The position numbers and the translations under genes were made by a program. A stretch of DNA of 64,000 nt from Verrucomicrobiota bacterium JB023 (GTDB lineage: Bacteria > Verrucomicrobiota > Verrucomicrobiia > Verrucomicrobiales > Akkermansiaceae), in the NCBI GenBank assembly GCA_030673895.1, contig JAUTCR010000035.1, forward strand, positions 52,456-116,455, in the 5' to 3' direction. The notes below the pieces were generated by a model that was not told where the DNA came from, ran no database searches, and was given only the letters and a program-made list of their open reading frames with translations. Positions 8,244 to 17,285 of the stretch are shown in pieces; position 1 is the first letter of the stretch, and each line of letters starts with the position of its first letter.

Positions 8244-9605
8244 TTAGCTTGGAAAAGCGTTAGGAGGTTTGAACGCCGCCAGACAATGCTCCCTCAACTT
8301 ACGAATCCGTGAATTCTCCGAGATTCTTTGGCCGGTATGGTTGAGCACGACGGCGATTGGTTCGGCTGTATTGGAAAGAGCGAATGATGGAGGCAATGTG
8401 CAAACCAACCAGTCTTCGGGGCCATCTGAATTCGACCTTTGGGCTTCGTGTTCTTTTGACGAACTTCGTTTAGGATACCTGTTCCAGTCAGAGACGAGTT
8501 CCCAATGTGACGACTCTTCCGAATATTTTCGCACGAGCTTCAGCTTGGTCTCTTCGAGTTTCTGTCTCAGTTCCTTGAAGTCCCCTAGGCACTGAACGAG
8601 GTGCAGCTTAAATAGCTGGTGATGAAGTTCTCCAAGTTCTTTTGAGGTGAGCGCTTCAAGGTCGCTTGGCTTGACACAATACTTGCAAGCTTCCCGCGCT
8701 TGCTGCAGCTGCTTGGAGTCCTTAAAGTGAAATTTCCACCACGAACGGACTTTGGAAAGTAGGCGACTCCATTCGTTTTTAGGAATCTTTTTTTCAAGAT
8801 CGACGATGGCATGAGCGTGAATGTGAAAGGTCGGTTCGCCGCTTCCGCTTCTCTCAACGCTTCCAAGTTCACTTGAACGGAAGACGATACGAATACCGGA
8901 GGCTTTCATGAAGCCTTCTGCGTTCAGTTTAGAAAGCCTGCGGTGCATCTCCGAAATTCGCGCTCTCACGCCGGACAAAGTTACTCGTTCGCCGGAGGTG
9001 AAGACCCACATTCGGGCGTAAGGGCGGGACTGTAGAAAATACTCCAGCTGCTTGAGCATCTTGTTTCGTTTCCTCTGCGCGACCGCCGGAATGAAGACGA
9101 TGTTCCTAAAATCGGGCAATTCAACGACCTGACCCGAAAGCACGCCGAGAAGAGACATTTTCGATGCGCCATAGGCTTTGATTCCTTCAGCCTCTAAAGC
9201 ATCAGCAATGCGAAAGGACTGGGATATCAGCCGAGAGCGGTTCTCGTCCTGAACTTTCTTCAGTTCAGGATCGAGCTCTCTTCCCGATTGCTCACGACAC
9301 AATTGCAAGTATGCAGCTTCCGCAGCTGATTGGAAATGCGCGCCTCGTGCGCTGGGTTCGCTTCCGCGAATCCCAGCTTCACGAGGCTGCGCATTGACCT
9401 GCGAGGGGTGGAGAGGGTAGGCTCTGGGCGAGTTTCTAAATCCTGCTAGATTTGAGGAAGCTTCTTTGGGGGTCGATGGTGTTGGCGCACTATCGGCCCC
9501 GTCATTTATTCGGGGCGGGGGATTTCTCAAGGTTCGGCCCCCCTTCCTGTGGAGCGGACAATCGATAAGATTGCCTCTTTCAGTGACGAGCTGAGAATTG
9601 GCCAA
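8244..9605 (-). CDS. HUH-family rolling-circle replication initiator (Rep)
   Basis: Up to 453 residues. The core is about residues 150-360. The metal-binding HUH motif is HIHAHAIVDL (H261, H263, H265), and the nucleophile motif is KYCVKPSDL (Y309 with K312, the YxxK arrangement), preceded by the strand MWVFTSGERVTLSG. Proteins of this kind nick one strand at a plasmid or satellite origin and stay covalently bound while a helicase displaces it. The first 90 residues are low in complexity and the leftmost start is a TTG with poor spacing, so the true start may be internal. It lies just inside attR, reading away from it. Confidence 0.82.
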   Translation of the reverse strand: MANSQLVTERGNLIDCPLHRKGGRTLRNPPPRINDGADSAPTPSTPKEASSNLAGFRNSPRAYPLHPSQVNAQPREAGIRGSEPSARGAHFQSAAEAAYLQLCREQSGRELDPELKKVQDENRSRLISQSFRIADALEAEGIKAYGASKMSLLGVLSGQVVELPDFRNIVFIPAVAQRKRNKMLKQLEYFLQSRPYARMWVFTSGERVTLSGVRARISEMHRRLSKLNAEGFMKASGIRIVFRSSELGSVERSGSGEPTFHIHAHAIVDLEKKIPKNEWSRLLSKVRSWWKFHFKDSKQLQQAREACKYCVKPSDLEALTSKELGELHHQLFKLHLVQCLGDFKELRQKLEETKLKLVRKYSEESSHWELVSDWNRYPKRSSSKEHEAQRSNSDGPEDWLVCTLPPSFALSNTAEPIAVVLNHTGQRISENSRIRKLREHCLAAFKPPNAFPS

Positions 9606-9629
9606 CTCTTCTCAATCTCGGCCAATTCT
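9594..9629. promoter_or_regulatory. Inverted repeat over the start of rep
   Basis: AGAATTGGCC at 9594-9603 and GGCCAATTCT at 9620-9629 form a perfect 10-bp inverted repeat with a 16-base spacer. It overlaps the first possible rep codon. A related TTGGCC occurs nine bases inside attL (4705-4710). Candidate operator or integrase/Rep binding site. Confidence 0.4.
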
Positions 9630-9728
9630 GGGCATTGATTCCCAGTCTTGCGGGAAGAAAAAAGGGAAGATGGCCTTAGAGCACGATTCTCAAATGGCAG
9701 AGAATCAGAACTTTGTGAGGAAGGTGAA

Positions 9729-9757
9729 GAGGGTTCGAATCCCTCTCTGTCCGCCAT
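9729..9757 (+). repeat. attR: second attachment repeat
   Basis: Identical over 29 bases to 4668-4696. The preceding bases do not contain a GGACAGA acceptor strand or a D arm, so this is only a tRNA 3' fragment. A 7-bp stem GATTCTC/GAGAATC lies just upstream at 9685-9706 and could be a recombination arm site. Confidence 0.9.
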
Positions 9758-9867
9758 CTTGATAAAAAGGCTGGCTCCTTTTCTGACAATTTTCAGCAAT
9801 TGCCGAAGTCAAAATTTTCGTCGGGTGATTTTCGTCTTCTCGATCGAGTAATCTTTCCGTAAAGCAT

Positions 9868-9909
9868 TTGACTCGCGGCCATTACTTGGCATTTTCGCCA
9901 AGTAATGGC
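9868..9909 (+). promoter_or_regulatory. Promoter and operator of arsR-acr3
   Basis: A perfect 13-bp inverted repeat, GCCATTACTTGGC at 9878-9890 and GCCAAGTAATGGC at 9897-9909, has a six-base spacer. A TTGACT -35 box lies at 9868-9873 and a weak CATTTT -10 at 9890-9895. The palindrome covers the -10 and the arsR start codon, the expected position for an ArsR repressor site that blocks RNA polymerase. Confidence 0.8.
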
Positions 9910-10204
9910 GAGCCTAACGACCCAACTGCAAGTTGAGATTATCAAGGCACTTGCTCATCCAGCCCGATTGGAGATTGCGCAGGCCCTGTCCAAGGGAGAA
10001 CGCTGCGTCTCGGATCTGGTCGAGCTCGTAGGGAGCGATATGTCCACGGTTTCCAAGCACCTCCGTCTGATGCGGGAGGCTGGCTGGATCGACTGCGAAA
10101 AGAAGGGGCAGCAGGTTTTCTATCACCTCGGATGTGATTGCTTGCCAACCTTTCTCGATTGCATCGCTGCCATTGGGCAGGGGGGAACGTGTTCCGACTG
10201 TTGA
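9905..10204 (+). CDS. arsR: ArsR-family arsenic-responsive repressor
   Basis: 99 residues with a winged helix-turn-helix: LAHPARLEIAQAL, then DLVELVGSDMSTVSKHLRLMREAGW. Metal(loid) ligands are likely Cys residues: C33 in GERCVSDLVE at the end of the helix equivalent to the CVCDL box, and the C-terminal CDC and CSDC cysteines. Binding of As(III) should release the operator. The ATG at 9905 lies inside the operator and has no ribosome binding site upstream, so translation may be leaderless. acr3 begins 35 bases after the stop, so the two form an arsenite-inducible operon. Confidence 0.93.
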   Translation: MASLTTQLQVEIIKALAHPARLEIAQALSKGERCVSDLVELVGSDMSTVSKHLRLMREAGWIDCEKKGQQVFYHLGCDCLPTFLDCIAAIGQGGTCSDC

Positions 10205-10238
10205 GCAGCCATTGCCCTATCAACCTATCAACTAAAAT

Positions 10239-11300
10239 ATGTCTGAAAACGTCACAGCCCGCATGTCCTTCCTCGACCGCTATTTGACGGTCTGGATTTT
10301 CGCCGCGATGGCTCTAGGAATCTTCATCGGGAAGGTGCTGATTGCCAATCCGGAGAGCTTCTTTGCTCCCTTCACCGTCGGGACGACCAATTTGCCTCTG
10401 GCGGTCGGCCTCATCGTGATGATGTATCCGCCACTCGCGAAGGTGAAATATGGAAAATTGCCCCAGGTATTTTCCAACCCCCGCATCGTCGGGCTTTCTC
10501 TCGTCCAGAACTGGATTATCGGCCCGGTCGTTATGTGGGTGCTTGCGGTTCTCCTGCTGCATCATCAGCCCGAGTACATGATCGGGCTCATTCTCGTAGG
10601 GCTGGCCCGCTGCATCGCAATGGTGCTTGTTTGGAATGATTTGGCCAAGGGGTCTCCGGAGTACGCAGCTGGGCTGGTCGCTCTCAATAGCATCGCGCAG
10701 ATTCTCTTCTACGGAGCCTATGCCTGGCTGTTCATCACGGTGCTGCCTCCTCTTGTCGGCTTGGAAGGGGTGGTGGTCGACATCTCGATGATGGAGATTT
10801 TCGTCTCGGTGATGATTTATCTTGGGATTCCCTTTGTGGCGGGACTCCTCTCCAGGTTGATCCTGAGTAAGGTGAAGGGGGAGGAATGGTATGAGAGCGT
10901 CTACCTACCTCGCATCGCGCCGCTCACCCTGGTGGCGCTGCTCTTCACCATTGTGGTGATGTTTACTTATCAGGGTGATGCAATTGTCGACCTTCCTCTG
11001 GACGTGCTGCAGATTGCGGTGCCGTTGGTGCTCTACTTCGCCATCATGTTCTTCGTTAGCTTCGTGATGGCGGCCAAGCTGGGGGCTGATTACCCGCGGA
11101 CAGCCAGTGTCGCCTTCACCTCAGCGGGTAATAACTTCGAACTCGCCATTGCGGTTGCAATTGCGGTCTTCGGGATCGATTCGGGCGTCGCCTTTGCGGC
11201 CGTGGTCGGGCCACTTGTTGAAGTGCCAGCTCTCATCGGTCTTGTGCACGTCTCCTTCTTCCTGCAGCGGAAGCTCTTTGGAGACAGGGCGACGGCTTAA
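10239..11300 (+). CDS. acr3: Arsenite efflux transporter, ACR3 type
   Basis: 353 residues with about ten transmembrane helices, exporting arsenite with the proton motive force. The family blocks are present: [48 protein letters not shown] with the conserved Cys of the BART/ACR3 fold, and [18 protein letters not shown] with the essential Glu region. It lies directly downstream of arsR. No arsC reductase is visible, so arsenate reduction must be encoded elsewhere if present. The last four bases overlap the convergent gene. Confidence 0.95.
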   Translation: MSENVTARMSFLDRYLTVWIFAAMALGIFIGKVLIANPESFFAPFTVGTTNLPLAVGLIVMMYPPLAKVKYGKLPQVFSNPRIVGLSLVQNWIIGPVVMWVLAVLLLHHQPEYMIGLILVGLARCIAMVLVWNDLAKGSPEYAAGLVALNSIAQILFYGAYAWLFITVLPPLVGLEGVVVDISMMEIFVSVMIYLGIPFVAGLLSRLILSKVKGEEWYESVYLPRIAPLTLVALLFTIVVMFTYQGDAIVDLPLDVLQIAVPLVLYFAIMFFVSFVMAAKLGADYPRTASVAFTSAGNNFELAIAVAIAVFGIDSGVAFAAVVGPLVEVPALIGLVHVSFFLQRKLFGDRATA

Positions 11301-12388
11301 TCAAGGAACGCCTGCAGCCTGATGAAGCCTTTGGCTCCTTCCGGATAAGTGACCGTACGGGTGCCTGTGCGACCTTTGCTCAATGACCCGGAGAGATAGT
11401 CTCCGTCCAAGGTTTCCCATCCCACCAGATTGGAGGAATAAAGGACCGCGAGCCGAAGGTTCGAGCCCTCGTCTGGCAGATCGAAAGAGACTGAAGGAGG
11501 GCTGCTTTCAAAGCGGAGAGGGAGTGACGCTGTTTCAGCCGGAAGGTCGAGCGCGGCCAAGACGGCATAGGGCTGCCCGTGCGAATTGACTTCAAGCCCG
11601 CTCGTCAGGGAGAGGCCTTGCTCCTCAGCCCAGGCCCCATAGGGGGTCGGGGCGTCGAAGCTGGCGGTCGCACGGAGCGTCCCCGTTTCGCGATAACGCA
11701 TCTTGAAGTTCTGGCCGGAAAGGAGTCCGGCAGCCTGCATCTGAGCATCAGGTGAGATGCCGGACGAAGCAAGGATCAGAAGTAGGCTTGCTTCGTAGGG
11801 TTTGGAAAAGGGGGTGCCGGTGCCGGTGGCACTGACGGTGAGAAAATTTGAGCTTCCTCCAATGATGAAGTCGTCATTGAAGAGGGTTTCCGGATTATTG
11901 AAGAGGTCTTGCTCAAAGCGGCTGACGGTCGAGGCGTCCGCCGTGGGAAAGTTGGAGATTGAGACATCGCCACCATCATAAGGGAAGCGATGAAGAGCGG
12001 CCTCCAGGAGGCCGTCGACAGTCTCTTGGGCGCTTGAAGACTGGGGACGTCGGGAGAGCTCCGAAATTTGATAGGAGATCAAATAGTCAATCTGTCCAAC
12101 GGCGACATTGAGCACCGCGCTTTGGGCAGAGGGGGTGATGCTGCCTCCAGTGAAGCGAAAATTGGAAAGGCTGCCATCGTCCGAATCGGCTTCAGCACGG
12201 GCCAGCAGATTGCCACCGTACACGAGAGAAACGATTTCTTGGTCTTGATAGGACCCATCGACGTGGGTGTTCGTCAGGACGGTGCCGACACGAAAGGTGC
12301 CTTGGCCGGTGGAAGTGTCCAGAACCTGAAAATCCAATTCAACCTCGGCAGCTGAGGCAGCCAAGGCCGTCAAAAGAAGCATTCGCAT
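11297..12388 (-). CDS. Secreted protein of unknown function
   Basis: 363 residues. A short hydrophobic start ([15 protein letters not shown]) looks like a signal peptide. The rest is beta-rich with many Ser, Thr and Asp: [17 protein letters not shown] near the start and a closing stretch [18 protein letters not shown] resembling the C-terminal strand domain often seen in verrucomicrobial surface proteins (the SSNLVGWE pattern recurs as a degenerate form in other secreted proteins here). No catalytic motif is visible. It converges on acr3 with a four-base overlap. Confidence 0.7.
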   Translation of the reverse strand: MRMLLLTALAASAAEVELDFQVLDTSTGQGTFRVGTVLTNTHVDGSYQDQEIVSLVYGGNLLARAEADSDDGSLSNFRFTGGSITPSAQSAVLNVAVGQIDYLISYQISELSRRPQSSSAQETVDGLLEAALHRFPYDGGDVSISNFPTADASTVSRFEQDLFNNPETLFNDDFIIGGSSNFLTVSATGTGTPFSKPYEASLLLILASSGISPDAQMQAAGLLSGQNFKMRYRETGTLRATASFDAPTPYGAWAEEQGLSLTSGLEVNSHGQPYAVLAALDLPAETASLPLRFESSPPSVSFDLPDEGSNLRLAVLYSSNLVGWETLDGDYLSGSLSKGRTGTRTVTYPEGAKGFIRLQAFLD

Positions 12389-12475
12389 GACAGTGGCATT
12401 CCGCCACGTCTGGGCTCATCTGACAAAAGAATTGGAAAGGAAATATTGCTCTTCTTCCGACGAAGTGCGCTCGGG

Positions 12476-13750
12476 CTATCCGATGGTTTTGGCTCCGAAG
12501 TAGGGAATCAGAACCTCGGGGAGTGTGATGCTTCCATCTGGATTTTGATACTGCTCAAGCAAGGCGACGTAGAGACGGGGCAGCGCGGTGCCCGAACCAT
12601 TGAGGGTGTGGCAGAAGACATTCTTTCCGTCCTCGTTCTTGAAGCGCAGCTTCATGCGCCGGGCTTGGTAATCGCCGAAGTTCGAGCAACTGCTGACCTC
12701 GAGATACTTGCCTTGGCCTGGTGCCCAGACCTCGATGTCGTAGGTCTTCGTCGCGCTGAAGCCGAGATCGCCGGTGCAGAGCTCAATCACACGATAGTGG
12801 ATCCCGAGAGCCTGCAAGGCGCTTTCCGCGTGGCCCGTTAGTTCTTCGAGAACCTCGAACGACTTCTCCGGGCGGACAATCTGCACCAGCTCGATCTTAT
12901 CGAACTGATGCATGCGGATGATTCCCTTGTTATCGCGACCGGCGCTTCCTGCCTCCCGACGGAAGCAGGGGGTGTGCGCTGTCATTTTAATAGGCAGCTC
13001 GTCTTCACTCAGAATGGTGTCGCGGTAGAGATTGGTAACTGGGACCTCCGCCGTGGGTGCGAGGAAGGTCTGGCCCTCATTCAGGCCATACATGTCGTCC
13101 TCGAATTTAGGCAACTGTCCGGTGCCGAACATGCAGTCGCGATTGATGAGGTGGGGAACGTTCACTTCCTCATAGCCGTTGGTCTGGGTCTGGTGATCGA
13201 GGAGGAATTGGATGAGAGCGCGCTGCAAGCGTGCCCCAGTGCCGCGATAGACCGCGAAACCACTGCCGGCGATGCGGACCGAATCATCGAAATTGATCAG
13301 GCCATGCTGCTCGGCGAGCTGGACGTGGTCCTTGGGCTCGGCGATTTCTTTCTTCTCGCCCCAGACGCGCACCTCGGGATTCGAGTCCTCGTCCGCTCCA
13401 ATCGGGCAGTCCTCATGAGGCAGATTGGGCAATGAGAGAAGAAGCTCCGTCTGGCGGGCGGTCTCGGTATCGGCCAAGTGGTCGAATTCCTCGAGCTTGG
13501 TCTTTAGTTCCCCGACCTCGCGCTTAATGGCCTCCGCCTCGTCGGCCTTGCCCTGGCCCATGAGCTGTCCGATCTGCTTGGACAAGGTATTGCGCTTGGA
13601 CTGCAGCTCCTGCTTCTCGGTTTCGGCCTTACGACGGGATTCGTCGATGGCGAGAATTTCGTCCACAATAGATTGCAGGTCTCCACCACGGTTCTTGACA
13701 CGTTCTTTGACCTGTTCGGGATGTTGGCGCAGGAGCTTGATGTCGAGCAT
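12476..13750 (-). CDS. serS: Seryl-tRNA synthetase
   Basis: 424 residues, normal length. It charges tRNA-Ser and tRNA-Sec with serine. The N-terminal coiled-coil tRNA-binding arm (about residues 25-105) contains SRRKAETEKQELQSKRNTLSKQ. The class II catalytic core shows motif 2 as CFRREAGSAGRD and motif 3 as GSGTALPRLYVALLEQYQ. The ATG at 13750 gives the canonical MLDIKLLRQHPEQV start; longer upstream codons read non-protein sequence. The stop lies 88 bases before the secreted protein gene. Confidence 0.97.
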   Translation of the reverse strand: MLDIKLLRQHPEQVKERVKNRGGDLQSIVDEILAIDESRRKAETEKQELQSKRNTLSKQIGQLMGQGKADEAEAIKREVGELKTKLEEFDHLADTETARQTELLLSLPNLPHEDCPIGADEDSNPEVRVWGEKKEIAEPKDHVQLAEQHGLINFDDSVRIAGSGFAVYRGTGARLQRALIQFLLDHQTQTNGYEEVNVPHLINRDCMFGTGQLPKFEDDMYGLNEGQTFLAPTAEVPVTNLYRDTILSEDELPIKMTAHTPCFRREAGSAGRDNKGIIRMHQFDKIELVQIVRPEKSFEVLEELTGHAESALQALGIHYRVIELCTGDLGFSATKTYDIEVWAPGQGKYLEVSSCSNFGDYQARRMKLRFKNEDGKNVFCHTLNGSGTALPRLYVALLEQYQNPDGSITLPEVLIPYFGAKTIG

Positions 13751-13859
13751 GACGGCGCTTGTTAAACACGGTTCGGGGAGTGATTCACGATTTTGTTTTC
13801 GGAAACAGGGAAAGCAGCGCGAGCCTGATTCCCTGAAAAGGGCGCGAGGAGCCGGGAGT

Positions 13860-16127
13860 ATGAACCGAATCAACGTGATGAAACCCATGAACCTGACTCT
13901 GGCCAAGCTTGTCGGATTAATCGTGCTAGGGGCGCTTGTCCCTTCGCTAGCTGAGGAACCTCTCGTGCTCGGCAGGGGCACCGATCGCTTTGAAGTGGGA
14001 GAGCTTCTCCATGAGGATGACTTTGATTCCCTCGAGCGCTGGGAGGTTCAACTTGAAGAGAAGGAGGGTTTTCCCGAGCCCCATATACTGGCCCGCGAGG
14101 GAGTCTTGGACTGCTTCGTCCCGGGTCGCGGAGCCACCGTGTGGTTCAAGGAGAAGCTGAAGACGCGCCTCGCAATCTGCTATCAGGTGGTGTGTCCGGA
14201 ACCCGAGGAAGGCGTGCGAGGGGTGGAGGTGAAGGATGTGAACAACTTCTGGCTCGCATCCGATCCCGAGGACCCGGAGGAGGGGCTTTTCGACAAAAGT
14301 CGCTATACTGGCGACTTCCGCACCTACAACAAGATGTCTGGCTACTATGCGAGCACCGGTGGGGGGCGGAATACCACGACGCGGATGAGACGCTATCCCA
14401 GAGAGCGCGAAGGACAGCCCGTCGAGCACATCGCGCTTAGAGATAAAGACGGCCAAGCGAACTACATGATTCCGCCGGGGAAGAAGATGAGCGTGCAGTT
14501 GGTCGCCTTCGACGATCTGATTCAATACATCGTCGATGGCGAGCTGGTCTATGAGATAGCCTTTGGCGATGAGGTCGCGGTCGAGCGGGTGCGACGGGGT
14601 CAGCGGGTTGATGGGACAGACGATTACGATGACGACGAATTTCCCATCCATCGCGAAGGCTACTTCGGCTTCCGGATGGTGGGCACGCATCACATTTACT
14701 CGGACTTCAAGGTCTACTCACTCGAGCCGAAAAAAGTCGTGCGGGAAAAGGTTGAGGTCAGCTCCCTGGAGGAACTTCGGGAAGCGGCAGGTCGTAGCCA
14801 TCAGGACGTGGTGATGGCGGACGGGACATACACCGTCAAAGACATCTCTGACCGGGGCGTGGCCTTTCACTTCTCGGGCGCGGGGAACGTCTTCGATTTT
14901 TCTGGAGTGACCTTCGAGGTTCCGCTGGAGACTCTCGATCAACTGGCTGAAGTCGGTCGCCGCAGCCGTCGGTCGACCTTCTTCGTCACGGGGAACGAAG
15001 TGGTCATCAAGGGAGGCACCATCATCAATACCTACAAGAACGACCCGGGTGAGCAGATTGACTTCGGTAGCTACAATCAAGATGAGGACAACTTTCCGGC
15101 AGTCGGGATGACCGAGATGCAAATTCGGGGTGATGATTGCAAGGTCATCGGGACCAAGCTGGTGGTGCGGGGCTCGTATCCGTATGGCTACGGTAACATG
15201 TATGGGATCGGTAGTTCTCCGGCGGTGCCTCTTCGCAAGCACAATGCCCTTCTGGTGAAGGGTGATCGGGTTCTAATCGATGGGTGCGAGGTCAGGATGG
15301 AAGCCTTCGGCCATGCCATCTTTGTGCAAGGCGGTGACGATATCTTGGTGAAAAATTGCTACGTGGAAGGCGGGGTAAGACCCAGCAATGACTTCCACGA
15401 AGAGAACGACAAGGGTGACTTGGCGAGAAAATTCGACCACGAAATCCAGTGGCCCAAGGAGGTCAAGGGGCTGAAGGTGCCGCGGGACCACATGATCAAT
15501 CTCGTGGAGGATGGCATCCGGGCCTACGGCGGGACAGGTCGCATGGTCGTTGAGGACTGCCGGGTTGTTCGGACGCGAGGTGGGATCAAGCTCTACATGG
15601 CCAAGGAGGGTATTATCAGGAACTCGGAGGTCATTGATTGTGTGATACAAGGATTCTCTGTGCCGAGTGGAGGGGTGATCGAGAATTGCCGGGGCAACGC
15701 GGCCTATGGTCCGCTTCTTTACATCCATATGGATCACTACCGGAATCAGAAGGTGGATATCGAGGTGATCCCGGCGCCGCATGGCATCGGTGATCATCCG
15801 CTGGCAGCGCTGAAAGGGCGGGACCATTCGATCATCTTCACCTCGGCCGAAGGTGATGGCGCTCAGCTTGAGCGTCCCATTATCGTCGGCTACCCCTTGC
15901 GTTTTGATTACTTGAGCAAGAACTACCCGAAGGTTCCGAAAGGCATGGAAAAACTGTTCGCACGTTACGCGCCCGAGAAGTACCAAGCCCGGCGAATGGA
16001 AATCGTCAACCGAACCAAGCATCCGGTGGTGCTGAGCAAGCTGGCGGAAGAGAATGAAATCTTCAGCCTTGGTCCGGTGCGCGACTTGGGTCAGGGCAAT
16101 CTCGTGGAGTTGGCAGCAGGAGAGTAG
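13860..16127 (+). CDS. Secreted right-handed beta-helix protein with an N-terminal DUF6250-like domain
   Basis: 755 residues. The signal peptide is about residues 7-32 (MKPMNLTLAKLVGLIVLGAL). The first domain (about 45-280) has the jelly-roll pattern of DUF6250-like glycan-associated domains (DDFDSLERWEVQ, later YIVDGELVYE and HREGYFGFRMVGTHHIYSDFKVYSL). From about 300 a parallel beta-helix follows with repeated VIKGGTIINT, VLIDGCEVRME and ILVKNCYVEGG turns, as in chondroitinase-B and alginate-lyase families. The likely role is binding or cleaving an acidic polysaccharide outside the cell. The start at 13860 follows a GAGGAG about ten bases upstream. A catalytic set could not be assigned. Confidence 0.8.
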   Translation: MNRINVMKPMNLTLAKLVGLIVLGALVPSLAEEPLVLGRGTDRFEVGELLHEDDFDSLERWEVQLEEKEGFPEPHILAREGVLDCFVPGRGATVWFKEKLKTRLAICYQVVCPEPEEGVRGVEVKDVNNFWLASDPEDPEEGLFDKSRYTGDFRTYNKMSGYYASTGGGRNTTTRMRRYPREREGQPVEHIALRDKDGQANYMIPPGKKMSVQLVAFDDLIQYIVDGELVYEIAFGDEVAVERVRRGQRVDGTDDYDDDEFPIHREGYFGFRMVGTHHIYSDFKVYSLEPKKVVREKVEVSSLEELREAAGRSHQDVVMADGTYTVKDISDRGVAFHFSGAGNVFDFSGVTFEVPLETLDQLAEVGRRSRRSTFFVTGNEVVIKGGTIINTYKNDPGEQIDFGSYNQDEDNFPAVGMTEMQIRGDDCKVIGTKLVVRGSYPYGYGNMYGIGSSPAVPLRKHNALLVKGDRVLIDGCEVRMEAFGHAIFVQGGDDILVKNCYVEGGVRPSNDFHEENDKGDLARKFDHEIQWPKEVKGLKVPRDHMINLVEDGIRAYGGTGRMVVEDCRVVRTRGGIKLYMAKEGIIRNSEVIDCVIQGFSVPSGGVIENCRGNAAYGPLLYIHMDHYRNQKVDIEVIPAPHGIGDHPLAALKGRDHSIIFTSAEGDGAQLERPIIVGYPLRFDYLSKNYPKVPKGMEKLFARYAPEKYQARRMEIVNRTKHPVVLSKLAEENEIFSLGPVRDLGQGNLVELAAGE

Positions 16128-16157
16128 GCTCCGGCCCGAGGGTCAGCGGGGGCTTGC

Positions 16158-17285
16158 ATGCGGGCTCTTTGTCGATTGTTCTTGGTCATGGTCGATCTGC
16201 CGCAGCCTTTCCTCGTTCTGGCCCCCATGCAGGACGTGACGGATCTGGCATTCATGCGCACGCTGATGCAATGCGGGGGAGGGCCGGATCTCTACGTGAC
16301 CGAGTATTTCCGGGTGCATGGAGATTCCAGTCTGGAGAAGCCGATCCTTGCCAGCGTTCTCGAGAATCCGACCGGGAAGCCGGTCATTGCGCAGATGATC
16401 GGACAGGATGTGGACGCGCTGGTCCGGACGGCGACGGAGCTTCTTGGCTATGAGGAGGTGTCTGGTGTTGATTTGAATCTGGGGTGTCCGGCCCCGATTG
16501 TGTGCTCGAAGAATGCGGGCGGTGGCTTGTTGCGGCGATTGGGGCAAGTTGACGAGATCCTCGGGCGCCTGCGGGAAGCCTGCGGTGAGCGCTGGTTCAC
16601 CGTGAAGACGCGTCTTGGATTCGAAAGCCCTTCCGAGTTCCAAGCCCTTCTCGATATTTTCGCCAAGCATGATCTTGATATGCTCTCGATTCACGGGCGA
16701 ACCGTCCGCGAGCGTTATCAAACGCCAGTCCATCCGGACGAGATCCGATCGGCGGTTGATTTGTTAGAGTGTCCCGTCGTAGCAAACGGGAACGTAGTCA
16801 ACGTCACGACAGGGCTCCGTTATCTTGAGAAAACTCGTGCTGCTGGACTGATGATAGGGCGAGGGGCGATAAGAAACCCCTGGCTCTTTGCCCAGCTCAG
16901 AGAGGCGCTCGGAGCGGGCGGTCCAAGTGAGCCGGTGACTCGTCGTCAGCTGCTCGGCTATATCCGGATTCTTTGGGAGGAGACAGCGCGGACGCGTCAG
17001 CAGTGGGGAAGAGATTATTCAGCCTTGAAGCATGTTCAACGGATGAAGCGTTACCTCAATTACATCGTGCAGGGCCTGGAGGATGAGCTTGAGTTCCGCA
17101 TGAAGCGGTCCCGCACTCAGGATGAGCTTTTCTCGCTATTGGCTGACTTTCTTGATTGTGAAGACCCCGTTCCGGATCTTCCGTCGGAGCGGAGTAAGTT
17201 ATTCTGCGGCTTCTCGGCCTTGCTTTCGGAAAAGAGCACCGACGAGCATGCCTTGCGCAGCCCTGCCTTCAAGGGGATGAATTGA
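16158..17285 (+). CDS. dus: tRNA-dihydrouridine synthase
   Basis: 375 residues (365 if the second ATG at 16188, before VDLPQPFLVLAPMQ, is used). An FMN-dependent enzyme that reduces uridines in the D loop of tRNA. Family blocks: LAPMQDVTDLAF, GVDLNLGCPAP with the catalytic Cys nearby in CSKNAGGGLLR, FTVKTRLGF, LSIHGRTVRERY, and VVANGNV with MIGRGAIRNPWLF for phosphate binding. The last 17 bases overlap the convergent peptidase-like gene. Confidence 0.95.
   Translation: MRALCRLFLVMVDLPQPFLVLAPMQDVTDLAFMRTLMQCGGGPDLYVTEYFRVHGDSSLEKPILASVLENPTGKPVIAQMIGQDVDALVRTATELLGYEEVSGVDLNLGCPAPIVCSKNAGGGLLRRLGQVDEILGRLREACGERWFTVKTRLGFESPSEFQALLDIFAKHDLDMLSIHGRTVRERYQTPVHPDEIRSAVDLLECPVVANGNVVNVTTGLRYLEKTRAAGLMIGRGAIRNPWLFAQLREALGAGGPSEPVTRRQLLGYIRILWEETARTRQQWGRDYSALKHVQRMKRYLNYIVQGLEDELEFRMKRSRTQDELFSLLADFLDCEDPVPDLPSERSKLFCGFSALLSEKSTDEHALRSPAFKGMN

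Larger units (their letters stand above)
4668..9757. mobile_element. 5.1 kb integrative element in tRNA-Ser with integrase, excisionase and HUH Rep
   Basis: A 29-bp perfect direct repeat, GAGGGTTCGAATCCC onward to GTCCGCCAT, occurs at 4668-4696 (inside tRNA-Ser) and again at 9729-9757, with nothing else of tRNA structure at the second copy. Between them lie, all on the minus strand, a tyrosine integrase, an excisionase, an unknown 268-residue protein, an unknown 304-residue cargo protein and an HUH replication protein. No capsid, packaging or conjugation gene is visible. The layout resembles a small integrated plasmid or a phage satellite that can excise and replicate by rolling circle. Confidence 0.9.

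Noticed and set aside
9671..9757. Possible second tRNA at attR
   Set aside because: Only the T arm, acceptor 3' strand and CCA are present; there is no matching GGACAGA 5' strand, D arm or anticodon arm.
9527..9799. Apparent stand-alone minus-strand gene beginning before attR
   Set aside because: It reads through the att repeat as MADREGFEPS and has no start or function of its own; it is better explained as the integrase tail in the excised circle.
13425..13859. Extension of the beta-helix gene to an earlier start
   Set aside because: The extension lies antisense over serS and has Ser/Arg-rich non-protein composition; the signal peptide begins near 13878.
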